DNA of 64,000 nt, from positions 31,625-95,624 of the forward strand of contig JAQDAD010000005.1 in assembly GCA_027682205.1 (NCBI GenBank), read 5' to 3'. Of the stretch, positions 35,146 through 46,201 are shown in pieces. Every line of letters starts with the position of its first letter. Position 1 is the stretch's first letter. The position numbers and the translations under genes were made by a program. This stretch comes from Streptococcaceae bacterium AF54-32pH5A (GTDB lineage: Bacteria > Bacillota > Bacilli > Lactobacillales > Streptococcaceae). Below the pieces are notes generated by a model. It made no database searches. It saw only the letters and a list, made by a program, of their open reading frames with translations, and was not told the origin of the DNA.

Positions 35146-36204
35146 TTATGATAAGTCTTTTCTTAGTAGGGCATAAAAATCATCAAGAGATTTCAACTCA
35201 GTTGAAGCCCTCATACTAGCTTGGTATTGGTCCTTGTAACTAAGCAGGTGACTGAGTTTCTCCTCCAAGCTTTCCAAGGTCAAGTTACTTTCTTGAAGTT
35301 CTTCTGCATAGCCTTTCTTAACAAAGTAGGCTGCATTTTCAATCTGGTCTCCTCGACTTGCTTCACGACCCAATGGTACGATGAGATGGAGTTTCGCCAT
35401 TGCCAAAAGCTCAAAAATTGTGTTGGCACCACCACGCGTCACCACCACATCTGCCATCTCCATCAAGGGTTGATAGAGGTCCGTCACATAGTCAATACGG
35501 AAGAGATTTTGACTCAATTCATTGAAGCTAGAATCTCCAGTGAGATTAATGATATTGTAGCGCTCTGTCAGCTCTTTTTTATGGTCTGTTACCAATTGGT
35601 TAAAGACACGGGCTCCTGCTGACCCACCGACGAAAAGGAGCGTCGGTAATTTGGGATTAAAGTGGGTTTGAATATCCACCAACTCGTCTGGTTTTGGAAT
35701 ATCTTGGCCTGTTACCTTAGTCACTGCCCCCACATGTTCGACTTTTGCAAGACTAGCAGCCTGCTCAAAGGTCGAGTACATCTTGGTCGCAAATTTATAG
35801 GCAATTTTATTGGCCAAGCCCATGGACAGGTCCGATTCGTGGATAAAGACAGGCACTCTGGAAACTCGCGCTGCGATAACAGGCGGTACTGAGACAAATC
35901 CTCCCTTAGAAAAAAGAGCTTGTGGACGAAGTCTTAACATGATAAAGAGCGATTGGACGATACCCCAGGCAACTTTAAAGACATCCAGCATATTTTGCCA
36001 AGAGAAATAGCGACGCAACTTCCCAGTCGCAATGGAGTGGAAGGTCACATTCAAGCCTGACTTGAGGATTTCTTGGTGTTCGATTCCGTGTTTATCACCG
36101 ATATAGTGAACTTCCCAGCCGTCTTCGATAAACTTAGGCATTAACAAAAGGTTGAGGGTGACATGTCCAACCGTCCCCCCACCTGTAAAAACGATTTTTT
36201 TCAT
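35146..36204 (-). CDS. murG: Lipid II synthase MurG (UDP-GlcNAc transferase)
   Basis: Adds GlcNAc to lipid I on the inner membrane face. 352 residues, GT-B fold. The N-terminal loop reads [11 protein letters not shown] where most bacteria have GGTGGHI; streptococcal MurG typically shows this. The C-terminal UDP-binding region [15 protein letters not shown] is clear. It is one base from the murD stop with AAAGGA upstream and ten bases before divIB. Confidence 0.96.
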   Translation of the reverse strand: MKKIVFTGGGTVGHVTLNLLLMPKFIEDGWEVHYIGDKHGIEHQEILKSGLNVTFHSIATGKLRRYFSWQNMLDVFKVAWGIVQSLFIMLRLRPQALFSKGGFVSVPPVIAARVSRVPVFIHESDLSMGLANKIAYKFATKMYSTFEQAASLAKVEHVGAVTKVTGQDIPKPDELVDIQTHFNPKLPTLLFVGGSAGARVFNQLVTDHKKELTERYNIINLTGDSSFNELSQNLFRIDYVTDLYQPLMEMADVVVTRGGANTIFELLAMAKLHLIVPLGREASRGDQIENAAYFVKKGYAEELQESNLTLESLEEKLSHLLSYKDQYQASMRASTELKSLDDFYALLRKDLS

Positions 36205-36205
36205 A

Positions 36206-37558
36206 TTATTCCTTTAACTCCGCTACTGTGTCGATAAAGAGGTCGCCACGTACTTCAAAGTTAGCATACATATCCCAGCTAGCATTGGCAGGACTGAGGA
36301 GAACCACATCTCCTTGAGTCGCTAGCTCATAAGCTTTGCGGGTCGCATCAGCAATATCTGTCGCATCCACATAAGCCACACCAGCCTTATCCGCTGCCCG
36401 TTTGATACGTTCTGCAGACTGACCAAGGATGACCATCTTCTTGAGGCCAGTAATATCTGGTACCAATTCGTCAAATTCATTTCCACGGTCCAAACCACCT
36501 GCAATCAAAATGACCTTGCTGTTGTCAAATCCTGACAAGGCTTTTTGAGTTGCCAAGATATTGGTTGACTTGCTATCGTTATAGAATTTGACACCTTTGA
36601 TTTCATCCACAAATTGGAGACGGTGTTTCACACCACCAAAAGATGAAAGAGTTTCCTTAATGGTTTGGTTGTCCACACCACGAAGCTTGGCTACTGCAAT
36701 CGTCGCAAGAGCATTTTCCACATTGTGACTACCTGGAACACCGATCTCATCAGCTGCCATGACCTCTTCACCACGGAAGTAGAGTAGACCGTTTTCTAGA
36801 TAAGCTCCATCAACCTTTTCAAGTGTTGAAAATGGTACAACCATAGCCTCTGTTTTTGTAGCCAATTCTTTTGCCAAGTCTTGGTTAAAGTTCAAGACAA
36901 GAAAATCAGCCGCTGTCATCTTGTTCTGGATATTCCACTTGGCTGCTACATATTTCTCAAACGAACCATGGTAGTCGATATGAGTAGGCATAAGGTTGGT
37001 AATAACCGCAATCTCTGGATGGAATTTTTGAACGCCCATCAGTTGGAAAGAAGAAAGCTCCATGACAAGCGTGTCCTTGGCTGTTGCAGTTTGAGCCACT
37101 TGGCTAGCAGGATAGCCGATGTTCCCTGACAAGAGACCATGTTGCCCAGCAGCAGTCAAGACTTCCCCAATCATAGTCGTTGTGGTCGTTTTTCCATTTG
37201 AACCTGTGATACCGATAATTGGCGCTTCCGAGATCAAGTAAGCCAACTCCACCTCCGTCAAGACTGGAATCCCCTTTGCCAATGCTTTTTCAATCATGGG
37301 ATTGCTATAAGGAATCCCTGGATTTTTTACCATGAGGGCAAACTCTTCATCCAAGAGCTCCAAAGGATGCCCACCAGTGACAACCTTGATTCCCTCTTCT
37401 AGTAAGTTTTGAGCAGCAGGATTTTCCTCGAACGGTTTGCCGTCATTTACTGTTACAATGGCACCCAGCTTGTCCAACAAACGGGCTGCAGACTCACCAG
37501 ACTTAGCCAAACCTAAAACAAGGACTTTCTTATTTTTAAATTGATCGATTACTTTCAT
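36206..37558 (-). CDS. murD: UDP-N-acetylmuramoylalanine-D-glutamate ligase
   Basis: Adds D-Glu to UDP-MurNAc-Ala in peptidoglycan synthesis. 450 residues; ATP-binding [17 protein letters not shown] is at about 113-129, the central Mur ligase motif includes [21 protein letters not shown], and the C-terminal domain has [17 protein letters not shown]. It is first of murD-murG-divIB. GGAG lies eight bases before the ATG and a TGG TAAAAT extended -10 near 37590 may drive the operon. Confidence 0.97.
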   Translation of the reverse strand: MKVIDQFKNKKVLVLGLAKSGESAARLLDKLGAIVTVNDGKPFEENPAAQNLLEEGIKVVTGGHPLELLDEEFALMVKNPGIPYSNPMIEKALAKGIPVLTEVELAYLISEAPIIGITGSNGKTTTTTMIGEVLTAAGQHGLLSGNIGYPASQVAQTATAKDTLVMELSSFQLMGVQKFHPEIAVITNLMPTHIDYHGSFEKYVAAKWNIQNKMTAADFLVLNFNQDLAKELATKTEAMVVPFSTLEKVDGAYLENGLLYFRGEEVMAADEIGVPGSHNVENALATIAVAKLRGVDNQTIKETLSSFGGVKHRLQFVDEIKGVKFYNDSKSTNILATQKALSGFDNSKVILIAGGLDRGNEFDELVPDITGLKKMVILGQSAERIKRAADKAGVAYVDATDIADATRKAYELATQGDVVLLSPANASWDMYANFEVRGDLFIDTVAELKE

Positions 37559-37607
37559 GTCTCAAACTCCATTTCTACTTCTACTATTTTACCATTTTTA
37601 TGGAAAT

Positions 37608-37636
37608 AAAAAAGCCACAAAGTGTGTTTGTGACTC
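37608..37636 (-). terminator. Terminator between the truncated ABC gene and murD
   Basis: Minus-strand AGTCACAAA/TTTGTGGCT stem followed by TTTTTT, ending transcription from the direction of the ABC remnant before murD. Confidence 0.78.
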
Positions 37637-37661
37637 TTTATTCTAACAGAATCTTGCCTTA

Positions 37662-37844
37662 TCATCTATGAGATAAATCGGTAACTCGAATTACTTGGTC
37701 CACTTGCTCCCAGATAAGGGGATTGTGGGTCGCAATAATAATAGTGCGATTCGAATTTTTTAAAGATTCTAGGATAGAAAGTAATTCCTCAGAGTTTTTG
37801 GGATCTAGTGAAGCGGTTGGTTCATCTGCGAGAATCAAAACCAA
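37662..37844 (-). pseudogene. Truncated ABC transporter ATPase (C-terminal fragment)
   Basis: Only the last 60 residues survive: Walker B with D-loop LILADEPTASLDPKN and the His switch TIIIATHNP. The Walker A, Q loop and signature are absent; the 64 bases upstream do not continue the ATPase. It resembles FtsE/LolD-like ATPases encoded downstream of murD in related genomes. The break coincides with a change of synteny, so it marks a rearrangement end point. Confidence 0.85.
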
Positions 37845-37880
37845 CCTGCACTCAAAAAGTTCGACAAAAAATATCTAGCC

Positions 37881-37904
37881 CTTAGAGTGAAGTTCACCTC
37901 CTAG
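37881..37904. promoter_or_regulatory. Orphan MerR-operator-like dyad
   Basis: CTTAGAGTGAAGTTCACCTCCTAG (read in two halves around GAAGTTC) is an imperfect dyad of the shape seen in MerR/NmlR-type promoters. No MerR gene adjoins it, so it is probably a relic. Confidence 0.35.
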
Positions 37905-37908
37905 TACT

Positions 37909-38313
37909 TTATATCCTTACCTGTCTCTCATCTGATCGCTGACCTGTAACAAACATGGTAAAGGTTGCCTTACAGACATTTCTGCCCTCTTGATTGCTGA
38001 TATCCACATCCACGACACAGGTTGTGCGACCTTGATGGACACATTCTCCTTTAATGGTCAGCACATCATCGAGTTTTCCTGCCTTGAGGTAGTTGATGGA
38101 GGATTGGAGCGTCACTCCATCTAGTCCCAGTGAGACGACCACCAAACCGCTGATCTGGTCACAAAGGGTAAAGAGATAGCCACCATGAGCATTGCCATAG
38201 TAGTTGAGCGACGAGTCCACTACTTTGGTCGTCACCACAACGTGACCATCTCTCATTTTTTCAATTTCGTAATTTTCAAAGGCAGATATAGCGTCAAAAT
38301 GAAAATCTTTCAT
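37909..38313 (-). CDS. PaaI-type hotdog thioesterase
   Basis: 134 residues of the hotdog fold; motif YYGNAHGGYLFTLCDQISGLVV (about 42-63) is the PaaI signature with the catalytic Asp and the Asn/Gly region. Probably hydrolyses an acyl-CoA; substrate unknown. The start at 38313 (MKDFHFD) has GGAGG five bases upstream and is preferred to the longer frame from 38334. It follows galT by 70 bases, perhaps co-transcribed from galKT. Confidence 0.85.
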   Translation of the reverse strand: MKDFHFDAISAFENYEIEKMRDGHVVVTTKVVDSSLNYYGNAHGGYLFTLCDQISGLVVVSLGLDGVTLQSSINYLKAGKLDDVLTIKGECVHQGRTTCVVDVDISNQEGRNVCKATFTMFVTGQRSDERQVRI

Positions 38314-38382
38314 CGTTTCCTCCTGATAGTTCAAACGACACTATGATACTACTTTTTATAGGACTGTGCAAGGAGAAAGCTC

Positions 38383-39864
38383 CTAGTCTGGTAAAATTCC
38401 GACCTGCTCTACAAAGCGCATAAAGGCTGCCTGTCCCTGCTCCGTTTGCTTGTAAACTCCTGCATCCTCAAGTACACGCGCAAAGATAGCGCCCACAGAG
38501 TCCTTGACGATTTCAAGGGATTTTTCTTTATCCGCTAGTTCTGGATGTTGGGCTTTGAGTTGGTCTGCCCATTCCTGATGATAGTCTGTAACTGCATCAC
38601 CTTCTCCTACAAGATAGCTAGCTACTTGCTCCACTTCTTCTTTCAGACGAGGTGGTAAAATAGCCAAGCCCATGACCTCAATCAAGCCGATATTTTCCTT
38701 CTTGATATGTTGGACATCCTTATGGGGATGATAGATGCCGTCAGGATGCTCTGGCGATGTCTGATTGTCTCGCAAGACCAAGTCCAACTCAAACTGACCG
38801 TCGCGTTTACGAGCAATCGGTGTGATGGTGTGATGCGGTGTCCCACTTGTTTCTGCCAAAATCTGCACTGCAGGGTCTGAATACTGGCGCCATTCCTGTA
38901 AAATCTTGTCAGCCAAGTTGATCAAATCCTCCTTGGAATCCGACGTCAAACGCAACACTGACATCGGCCACTTGACAATCCCAGCCTTGACCTGTTCAAA
39001 ACCAGTAAAGCGGAAGGTCTTTTGCAGTGGAGCCAATTCCATAGGAAAAACATGTCGCCCCCCCTGATAGTGGTCATGGGTCAGGATAGAGCCTCCCACA
39101 ATCGGCAGGTCGGCATTTGAGCCAGCAAAATAACCTGGAAACTGCTCTACGATAGCGAGCAGACGCTCAAAACTCTGACGACTAATGGCCATGGGACGAT
39201 GCTGACCATCTAAGAAAATACAATGCTCATTAAAGTAAGCATAGGGCGAATACTGGAAGCCCCACTCCTGACCCGCCATTTCAAAACGGATAATACGGTG
39301 GTTGCTGCGAGCTGGGTGGTTGACCCGACCATGGTAGCCTTCATTCTCTAGACAGAGTTGACACTGGGGATAATTGCTAGCTTGCACCAACTTGGCTGCT
39401 GCAATCTCTTTCGGATCCTTTTCAGGCTTAGAGAGATTAATTGTGATCTCAAGTTCTCCGTAATCAGACGGTACACGATAAGCAATATTTTTAGCAATAG
39501 CCTTGAGCTTGATGTAGTCATTTTTCTGGCTAAGTTGGTAAAAGTCCGCTATCGCTTGCTCAGGAGAGTGGGCATAGGTTGTCCAAAAGTCACGATTGAC
39601 CTGACTTGGACAAGGGGTTACTAAGTCCATCAGTTCAGCACCGATAATCTCACGCGCAGTCTGACTATCCTCAATCATCTCTAATCGAACGGCTTCCTCA
39701 ACCAGCTGGTCCTTGAGGTCAATCACTTTATCCAGATTGGTCTCAACTTCCAAAACACCGTCACCCACTCGTGCCAAGACACGATTGGTCAGGTAGATGC
39801 GATCCATTTCTTCAAATGAACTTTCAGAAATAATATGTGTTACAAATTTATCTACTAAGGTCAC
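38383..39864 (-). CDS. galT: UDP-glucose-hexose-1-phosphate uridylyltransferase, class II
   Basis: Leloir pathway enzyme converting galactose-1-phosphate to UDP-galactose. The 493-residue protein is the Firmicutes class, longer than the enteric one. Segments [20 protein letters not shown] and [13 protein letters not shown] are recognisable; the latter holds the nucleophilic His region. The start is GTG with AAGGAGG seven bases upstream, 18 bases after galK. Confidence 0.95.
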   Translation of the reverse strand: MTLVDKFVTHIISESSFEEMDRIYLTNRVLARVGDGVLEVETNLDKVIDLKDQLVEEAVRLEMIEDSQTAREIIGAELMDLVTPCPSQVNRDFWTTYAHSPEQAIADFYQLSQKNDYIKLKAIAKNIAYRVPSDYGELEITINLSKPEKDPKEIAAAKLVQASNYPQCQLCLENEGYHGRVNHPARSNHRIIRFEMAGQEWGFQYSPYAYFNEHCIFLDGQHRPMAISRQSFERLLAIVEQFPGYFAGSNADLPIVGGSILTHDHYQGGRHVFPMELAPLQKTFRFTGFEQVKAGIVKWPMSVLRLTSDSKEDLINLADKILQEWRQYSDPAVQILAETSGTPHHTITPIARKRDGQFELDLVLRDNQTSPEHPDGIYHPHKDVQHIKKENIGLIEVMGLAILPPRLKEEVEQVASYLVGEGDAVTDYHQEWADQLKAQHPELADKEKSLEIVKDSVGAIFARVLEDAGVYKQTEQGQAAFMRFVEQVGILPD

Positions 39865-39882
39865 TATAGAGCCTCCTTTTGA

Positions 39883-41061
39883 CTAGTCAAGGACGCGAGT
39901 GCCACCTGCAACTTCAGCGATATAGAAGCTTGGAGCGTATCCAACTACTTCTTCGTAATGTTTGCCTACAGCTTCTTTAAAGGCCTCAACAGTGTCTTTT
40001 TGTACCAAGGCAATGGCACAGCCACCAAAACCTGCACCTGTCATACGAGCACCGAGAACACCTTCTTGATCCCAAGCTGTGTGAACAAGAGTATCCAATT
40101 CCAAGCCAGTTACTTCGTAATCGTGCTCCAGAGAAACGTGAGATGCATTCATCAAGCGACCAAATGTTTCCAAATCACCTGCTTGAAGGGCTGCTTGAGC
40201 CTTAAGGGTACGTTGGTTTTCAAGCACAGCATGACGAGCACGTTTCAAACGATTTTCGTCTTTAATCAGGTAGCTGTATTGATCAAAAGCCCACTCATCC
40301 AATTCACCCAAGGTCTGAATATCTAAGGCAGCTTGCAATTCTTCCACTGCTTTTTCACACTCAGCACGGCGCTCATTATATTTAGAATCCGCCAATTCAC
40401 GGCGTTTGTTGGTGTTCATGATAACAACGACATTGTCCTTCAAATCAAGTGGCACCAAGTCGTATTCTAGAGTGTTGGTATCTAGATAAATAGCACGTTG
40501 GTCAGCTCCCATACCGATAGCAAACTGGTCCATGATACCAGAGTTGACTCCGATAAAGTTGTTTTCTGTTTGTTTTCCGATTTTAACCAAATCCAAACGG
40601 TCTAGTTTTAAATCAAAGAGATGCTCTGCCACGACCCCTGTCAAGAGTTCCAAGGATGCTGATGAAGACAAGCCAGCACCATTTGGGATATTCCCATAAA
40701 CATAAAAATCAAAACCTTTGTCAATCACGTGCCCAGCTTCTTGCAAGAAATGAAGAACCCCTTTTGGATAGTTAGTCCAGTTGTGCTCTTTTTCAAACTT
40801 GAGATCCGCTAAAGGCACTTCGATAATGCCCTTGTCCTCAAAGTTGGCTGAGTAGAAACGCAAGACCTGATCGTCACGCTTGCGAGCTGCACCATAAGTT
40901 CCCAAGGAAATAGCAGCTGGAAAAACGTGCCCACCGTTGTAGTCCGTGTGTTCACCAATCAAATTGATACGGCCTGGTGAAAAGAAGGTTTGGTCTGCTT
41001 CTTGACCAAACACGGCAAGAAAATCTTTACGAAGGGCTTCAGCAGTAAGATGTTGTGTCAT
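39883..41061 (-). CDS. galK: Galactokinase
   Basis: Phosphorylates galactose at C1. GHMP kinase of 392 residues: substrate motif [15 protein letters not shown] (30-44), ATP loop [13 protein letters not shown] (about 130-142) and the C-terminal [16 protein letters not shown] lies seven bases before the ATG. It starts the galKT operon, divergent from galR. Confidence 0.97.
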   Translation of the reverse strand: MTQHLTAEALRKDFLAVFGQEADQTFFSPGRINLIGEHTDYNGGHVFPAAISLGTYGAARKRDDQVLRFYSANFEDKGIIEVPLADLKFEKEHNWTNYPKGVLHFLQEAGHVIDKGFDFYVYGNIPNGAGLSSSASLELLTGVVAEHLFDLKLDRLDLVKIGKQTENNFIGVNSGIMDQFAIGMGADQRAIYLDTNTLEYDLVPLDLKDNVVVIMNTNKRRELADSKYNERRAECEKAVEELQAALDIQTLGELDEWAFDQYSYLIKDENRLKRARHAVLENQRTLKAQAALQAGDLETFGRLMNASHVSLEHDYEVTGLELDTLVHTAWDQEGVLGARMTGAGFGGCAIALVQKDTVEAFKEAVGKHYEEVVGYAPSFYIAEVAGGTRVLD

Positions 41062-41099
41062 ATGAATTCTCCTTTGACTGTCCGTTAAGTCATCTTAAC

Positions 41100-41146
41100 G
41101 TGTAATCGTTTTCTTCTATTGTATCCAAGGGATTTCCCAAGGTCAA
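41100..41146 (-). promoter_or_regulatory. galKT promoter and downstream cre site
   Basis: Minus-strand TTGACC (41141-41146), 17 bases, TACAAT (41118-41123). Just after the start site, TGTAATCGTTTTCTT at 41101-41115 fits the CcpA cre consensus, so glucose repression of gal genes is expected. Confidence 0.78.
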
Positions 41147-41161
41147 TCCTTTTTACTAAAA

Positions 41162-41183
41162 TTTTACTAAACAATCGGTAAAA
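41162..41183. promoter_or_regulatory. GalR operator-like palindrome
   Basis: TTTAC and GTAAA flank a ten-base centre, with a further TTTTACTAAA repeated just upstream at about 41152-41160. It lies between the two divergent gal promoters, upstream of the galR -10 (TGA TATACT at 41196-41204). Confidence 0.65.
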
Positions 41184-41198
41184 AGAGAGAAAATATGA

Positions 41199-42227
<1,029 letters not shown>

Positions 42228-42248
42228 CTCAACTAATATAATAAAGTC

Positions 42249-42292
42249 AAAAATCCTAATAGAGATTCTCAAATCTCCATTAGGATTTTTTT
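42249..42292. terminator. Bidirectional terminator between galR and the dehydrogenase gene
   Basis: Long stem AAAAATCCTAATAGAGATT pairing with AATCTCCATTAGGATTTTT, three-base loop, A run and T run at the two ends, between convergent genes. Confidence 0.92.
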
Positions 42293-43328
42293 AATCAATC
42301 ACAATCATTGCCTTAATCGTCTTACGTTCATCCATATCTTTATAGGCTTGGTCAATGTCTTCCAATTTATAACTTGAGGTAAAGACACGACCTGGATTGA
42401 TATCACCATCAAGGACGGCTTTTAGTAAGAATTGCTTATCGTATGTTGTGACAGAAGCTGGGCCACCACCGATTATTGTATTTTGACCAAAGGTTGAGCC
42501 AATGGCTCGATTTTCATAGTGCGGTACACCAACAAATCCCATGCACCCTCCATTATGGAGAACACCAAGCGCTTGATCAACCGCTGCTTCTGTTCCAACA
42601 CATTCAAGTGCTGCATCTGCTCCACCACCGAGGATTTCACGCACCTTAGCAATACCTTCTTGACCTCGCTCAGATACAACAGCTGTCGCACCCGACTCCA
42701 GAGCCATCTTTTGACGATCTTCATGACGACTCATAAGGATAATTTGCGATGCTCCACGCATTTTAGCTGCGATAACAGCACATTGACCAACAGCCCCATC
42801 ACCAATGACCACAACCTTATCCCCTTTTTGAACATTTGCAACACGCGCCGCATGATAGCCTGTCGGCATAACATCTGCAAGAGCCAAGAGGGACTTTAGC
42901 ATGCCTTCTGTATAGTCAGAAGGTTGTCCAGGGATTTTAACCAGTGCCCAGTTGGCATAGTGGAAACGGATATACTCAGCCTGGACACCACCTGACCAGT
43001 TGTTACCAGGATGATTATCACACGAACCATCAAAACCAGCACGACAAGCATCACACTGACCACAACCATGTGTGAAAGGGGCAATGACAAAATCGCCAGG
43101 TTTAACGGTCGTCACTGCATCACCAATTGCCTCAACGATACCAATTGCTTCGTGCCCGCTATTCTGATGCCCTGCTTCAATATCCGGATTGCGATAGCTC
43201 CACAAATCAGAGCCACAGACACAAGTCCGAACGATCCGAATAATGGCATCGTCTGCCTCAATGATTTGCGGATGCTCCACTTCAACAAGACCAACCTGAC
43301 CAGCTTTTGTATAAACTGTTTTCTTCAT
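42291..43328 (-). CDS. Zinc-dependent alcohol dehydrogenase (MDR family)
   Basis: 345 residues. Catalytic zinc ligands Cys38 (CVCGSD) and His59-Glu60 (SGHEAIG); structural zinc cysteines at 89, 92, 95 and 103 (CGQCDACRAG...C). The Rossmann motif GDGAVGQCAVIAAKMRG follows. The pneumococcal orthologue (adhC/adhB) is regulated by the aldehyde-sensing MerR regulator NmlR encoded beside it; nmlR is not present here. Substrate is probably a short-chain aldehyde or alcohol. Confidence 0.9.
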   Translation of the reverse strand: MKKTVYTKAGQVGLVEVEHPQIIEADDAIIRIVRTCVCGSDLWSYRNPDIEAGHQNSGHEAIGIVEAIGDAVTTVKPGDFVIAPFTHGCGQCDACRAGFDGSCDNHPGNNWSGGVQAEYIRFHYANWALVKIPGQPSDYTEGMLKSLLALADVMPTGYHAARVANVQKGDKVVVIGDGAVGQCAVIAAKMRGASQIILMSRHEDRQKMALESGATAVVSERGQEGIAKVREILGGGADAALECVGTEAAVDQALGVLHNGGCMGFVGVPHYENRAIGSTFGQNTIIGGGPASVTTYDKQFLLKAVLDGDINPGRVFTSSYKLEDIDQAYKDMDERKTIKAMIVID

Positions 43329-43514
43329 AGAATCACTCCTTTTCTATTAGTTTCTCACTTTTATTATACACTTTTTGTCAAGCTTTCGCGCGTATCAATC
43401 ATTATTAACGGCGATAAGGCACTGGTTTAGTCCAATATAGTCTTTTCTTCTCGAAATTTAAGTTTTATAAGGAGAGATTTTTCGATTACGTTTTTAATAG
43501 TTTCCAGCCAATAG

Positions 43515-43554
43515 AAAAAGGTGAATAAAGAAGTAGGCTTTTATCCACCTTTTT
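43515..43554 (-). terminator. Terminator of the ABC fusion gene
   Basis: Stem AAAAAGGTG.ATAAA/TTTATCCACCTTTTT (15 bp with one mismatch), T-rich on the minus strand, just after the stop at 43567. Confidence 0.85.
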
Positions 43555-43566
43555 GCGGTTTAGTTG

Positions 43567-46092
43567 TTATTCGCTACGAAGCGATTCGACTGGGTCTTTC
43601 TTGGCGGCGATGCGTGAAGGGATTAGACCGGCTAACATGGTGAGGACAATCGAAATACCGATAAGGATTAGAGCTACTTCTATTGGTAATTGCGCTACAT
43701 TTCCCACATTTGTCATTTTAGCAACAATCGCATTGATTGGAAATGTCGCAAGGAGAGTAACCGCGATACCGAACACCCCAGAGATGAATCCTTCGATGGC
43801 TGTTTCAGCAGTGAAAATACGACGAATATCTTTCTTCGAAGCTCCCATTGCACGTAGGATTCCGATTTCCTTTGTACGTTCGAGAACTGAAATGTACGTG
43901 ATAATCGAAATCATTATAGAAGATACAATGAGTGAGATGGCCACAAAGCCAACGAGCACAGTTGTCACTACGCCAACCAATGTCGTAATTGAAGACATGA
44001 TAGTTTGGATATCATCGGAATAAGCGAGTACCTTATCGTCTTCTCCAGCTTCTTTTTTCGCCGTGTTATAGGCGTTTATGAATTCTTTTAAGTCTTGTTT
44101 TTGTTGGAACGAAGAGGTGTAGAGCTCAATGGCAGCTGGTTTGGATTTGTTGATGACGCCCATTTTTGCGAGGTTTTCCTCGTAAGTTGAAGCCAAGTTG
44201 TCGTTATATTGTTGGACATACTGCGCCTGTTCTTCAGGCGTCATTTTAGCCAACTGAATTTTTTCTTCTTCGGTTAAATTCTCCGAACTGAATGGTTTAG
44301 GATCTTTGGCAAAGTCTTTACCCGTAAATACATTTAGATTTTGATTGGCTTCCTGTTCCTTAACGATATCACTATTTTGAATGTGTTCGGAAGTGTAATC
44401 AATAAGGGTGCTTGTGTAGGCGATTCCTCCTGAAGGAGCATTCACGCCTGAACTTGTGCCGTCTTTTTGGCGAAGGACACCCACAATTTTAAGTTCGAGC
44501 CCATTATCGATTTGAGTTTTCATATAAGAAGCATCTGCAATCTTATTGACCCATAAGTTATTTTCTTTCACAAAACGGTTTGTATTGACAACTGCTTTGA
44601 AAGTTTTTCCGATAAAGTCACTATATTGATACGTTTGAGAAGAGAGTTCGTCGAGCTTCTTCGTATCGTTCAATTCACTGGGATCTTTGATACGCAAACT
44701 ATAGAGCAACAAGTCGCTAATTTGATTGTTTTCATCTACGATAAGGACGATCTCGGACTTGTCTTGTGGGAAGCGTCCTTCCAATACGTCGTACTTGCTT
44801 TCTAGCATTGAAGAATCACTAGAAAGTTCACTCCAGTAGTTGAGGTTTTGTAAGTATCCCTTCATCGTTTGATTCGCTGTTTCTACTTCATCAGCTAAGG
44901 TTGAAGGCAGAATACTTTTGGATCCGTTGGAAGTATCACTTGCATAGATAAACGGTTGTAAATTGTATCGGTAACGAATGTCTTTTGTGAGAGATTCGAC
45001 CTTCGAAGCATGTTCCTCCAAGTAAGTCTTGAAGGAAGCTAGGTCGTTCTTTCCGATTTGTTTTTTCAATAAATTCGTTAAAATCGTATTGATACCGAGC
45101 TCATGATTATCCTTGTAAGGCTTCTCGCTCAAATCTGGAGAGGTCGCCAACAAGTTGCTCTGGTTCTGCTCGCTAATCGTCAGTGGAAGAGAGACGAGAG
45201 TATCTTCCTGCACCTTTTTAACGTAGTCACTCACACCATTGGAAAGGGCTAAGATAAGAGCAATCCCGATAATCCCAATAGAACCCGCAAAAGCTGTTAG
45301 TAAGGTACGACCTTTCTTCGTCAATAGGTTATTAAAGGAAAGTACAAGGGCGGTTATAAAGCTCATCTTCGTCTTCGTGAACTGGATGTTGACTTGCTTT
45401 GTCTCCTTTGTTGGTTCGCATGGGTTTGAGTCGCTCAAGATGTTTCCATCTAATACTTGTACGATACGTGTGGAGTACTTCTGTGCCAGCTCTGGGTTAT
45501 GCGTCACCATGATAACCAAACGTTCCTTGGCGATGTCTTTTAATAAATCCATGATTTGAACAGAAGTCTCAGAATCGAGCGCTCCTGTCGGTTCGTCGGC
45601 TAAAACGACTTTGGGATCATTAACAAGAGCACGCGCAATCGCGATTCGTTGCATTTGTCCCCCAGACATTTGACTTGGTTTCTTATATAAATGGTCTTTT
45701 AGGCCTACGCGTTCGAGCACTTCGATAGCACGTCTCTTACGTTCTGCTTTTGAAATGCCCGAAAGAGTCATTGCAATTTCTACGTTAGAGAGTGCAGTTT
45801 GGTGACCGATGAGATTATAAGACTGAAAGACGAAACCGATGGTGTGGTTTCTGTAGCTATCCCAATCGCGGTCTTTAAATTGCTTTGTTGATTTTCCTTG
45901 GATGAGTAAATCACCAGATGTGTATTGGTCGAGTCCCCCGATGATATTTAATAGGGTGGTTTTCCCAGAACCCGATTGCCCGAGAATAGAGACAAACTCA
46001 TTCTCACGGAAGCGAATCGAGATATCCTTTAGCGCGTGGAACTCTTGATCGCCCGTATAATAGACTTTTGAAATGTGTTGTAGCTGTAACAT
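43567..46092 (-). CDS. MacB/LolD-like ABC transporter: ATPase fused to FtsX-type permease
   Basis: 841 residues in one chain. The ATPase (1-225) has Walker A GQSGSGKTT at 38-46, signature MSGGQMQRIAIARAL and Walker B VVLADEPTGALD. A transmembrane helix follows near 260-280, then about 430 extracytoplasmic residues and three C-terminal helices of the FtsX permease fold. Two such chains would form a MacB-like mechanotransmission ABC system, often used for peptide defence or lipoprotein/peptide export. It sits between adh and czcD, where pneumococci have nmlR. The text uses TCG and CGA codons more than its neighbours, by eye. Substrate unknown. Confidence 0.88.
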   Translation of the reverse strand: MLQLQHISKVYYTGDQEFHALKDISIRFRENEFVSILGQSGSGKTTLLNIIGGLDQYTSGDLLIQGKSTKQFKDRDWDSYRNHTIGFVFQSYNLIGHQTALSNVEIAMTLSGISKAERKRRAIEVLERVGLKDHLYKKPSQMSGGQMQRIAIARALVNDPKVVLADEPTGALDSETSVQIMDLLKDIAKERLVIMVTHNPELAQKYSTRIVQVLDGNILSDSNPCEPTKETKQVNIQFTKTKMSFITALVLSFNNLLTKKGRTLLTAFAGSIGIIGIALILALSNGVSDYVKKVQEDTLVSLPLTISEQNQSNLLATSPDLSEKPYKDNHELGINTILTNLLKKQIGKNDLASFKTYLEEHASKVESLTKDIRYRYNLQPFIYASDTSNGSKSILPSTLADEVETANQTMKGYLQNLNYWSELSSDSSMLESKYDVLEGRFPQDKSEIVLIVDENNQISDLLLYSLRIKDPSELNDTKKLDELSSQTYQYSDFIGKTFKAVVNTNRFVKENNLWVNKIADASYMKTQIDNGLELKIVGVLRQKDGTSSGVNAPSGGIAYTSTLIDYTSEHIQNSDIVKEQEANQNLNVFTGKDFAKDPKPFSSENLTEEEKIQLAKMTPEEQAQYVQQYNDNLASTYEENLAKMGVINKSKPAAIELYTSSFQQKQDLKEFINAYNTAKKEAGEDDKVLAYSDDIQTIMSSITTLVGVVTTVLVGFVAISLIVSSIMISIITYISVLERTKEIGILRAMGASKKDIRRIFTAETAIEGFISGVFGIAVTLLATFPINAIVAKMTNVGNVAQLPIEVALILIGISIVLTMLAGLIPSRIAAKKDPVESLRSE

Positions 46093-46143
46093 CGTCTATC
46101 TCCTTTCAGTGATATAGGTAGTCTATCACAATTTCATACTGGA

Positions 46144-46162
46144 GTAAATATGTTACATTTAC
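46144..46162. promoter_or_regulatory. Palindrome upstream of the ABC fusion gene
   Basis: GTAAAT and ATTTAC flank a seven-base centre, about 20 bases upstream of a weak promoter (TTTACT, 17 bases, TAGACT on the minus strand). It is a possible operator for an unidentified regulator. Confidence 0.4.
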
Positions 46163-46201
46163 AATTCATCAAAAATAATCAACAAATGGAAAATCGACTT
46201 T

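Noticed and set aside
43553..44023. Long plus-strand frame of 156 codons inside the ABC fusion gene
   Set aside because: Opposite-strand shadow of the FtsX permease domain; lacks a ribosome site and its product resembles no protein.
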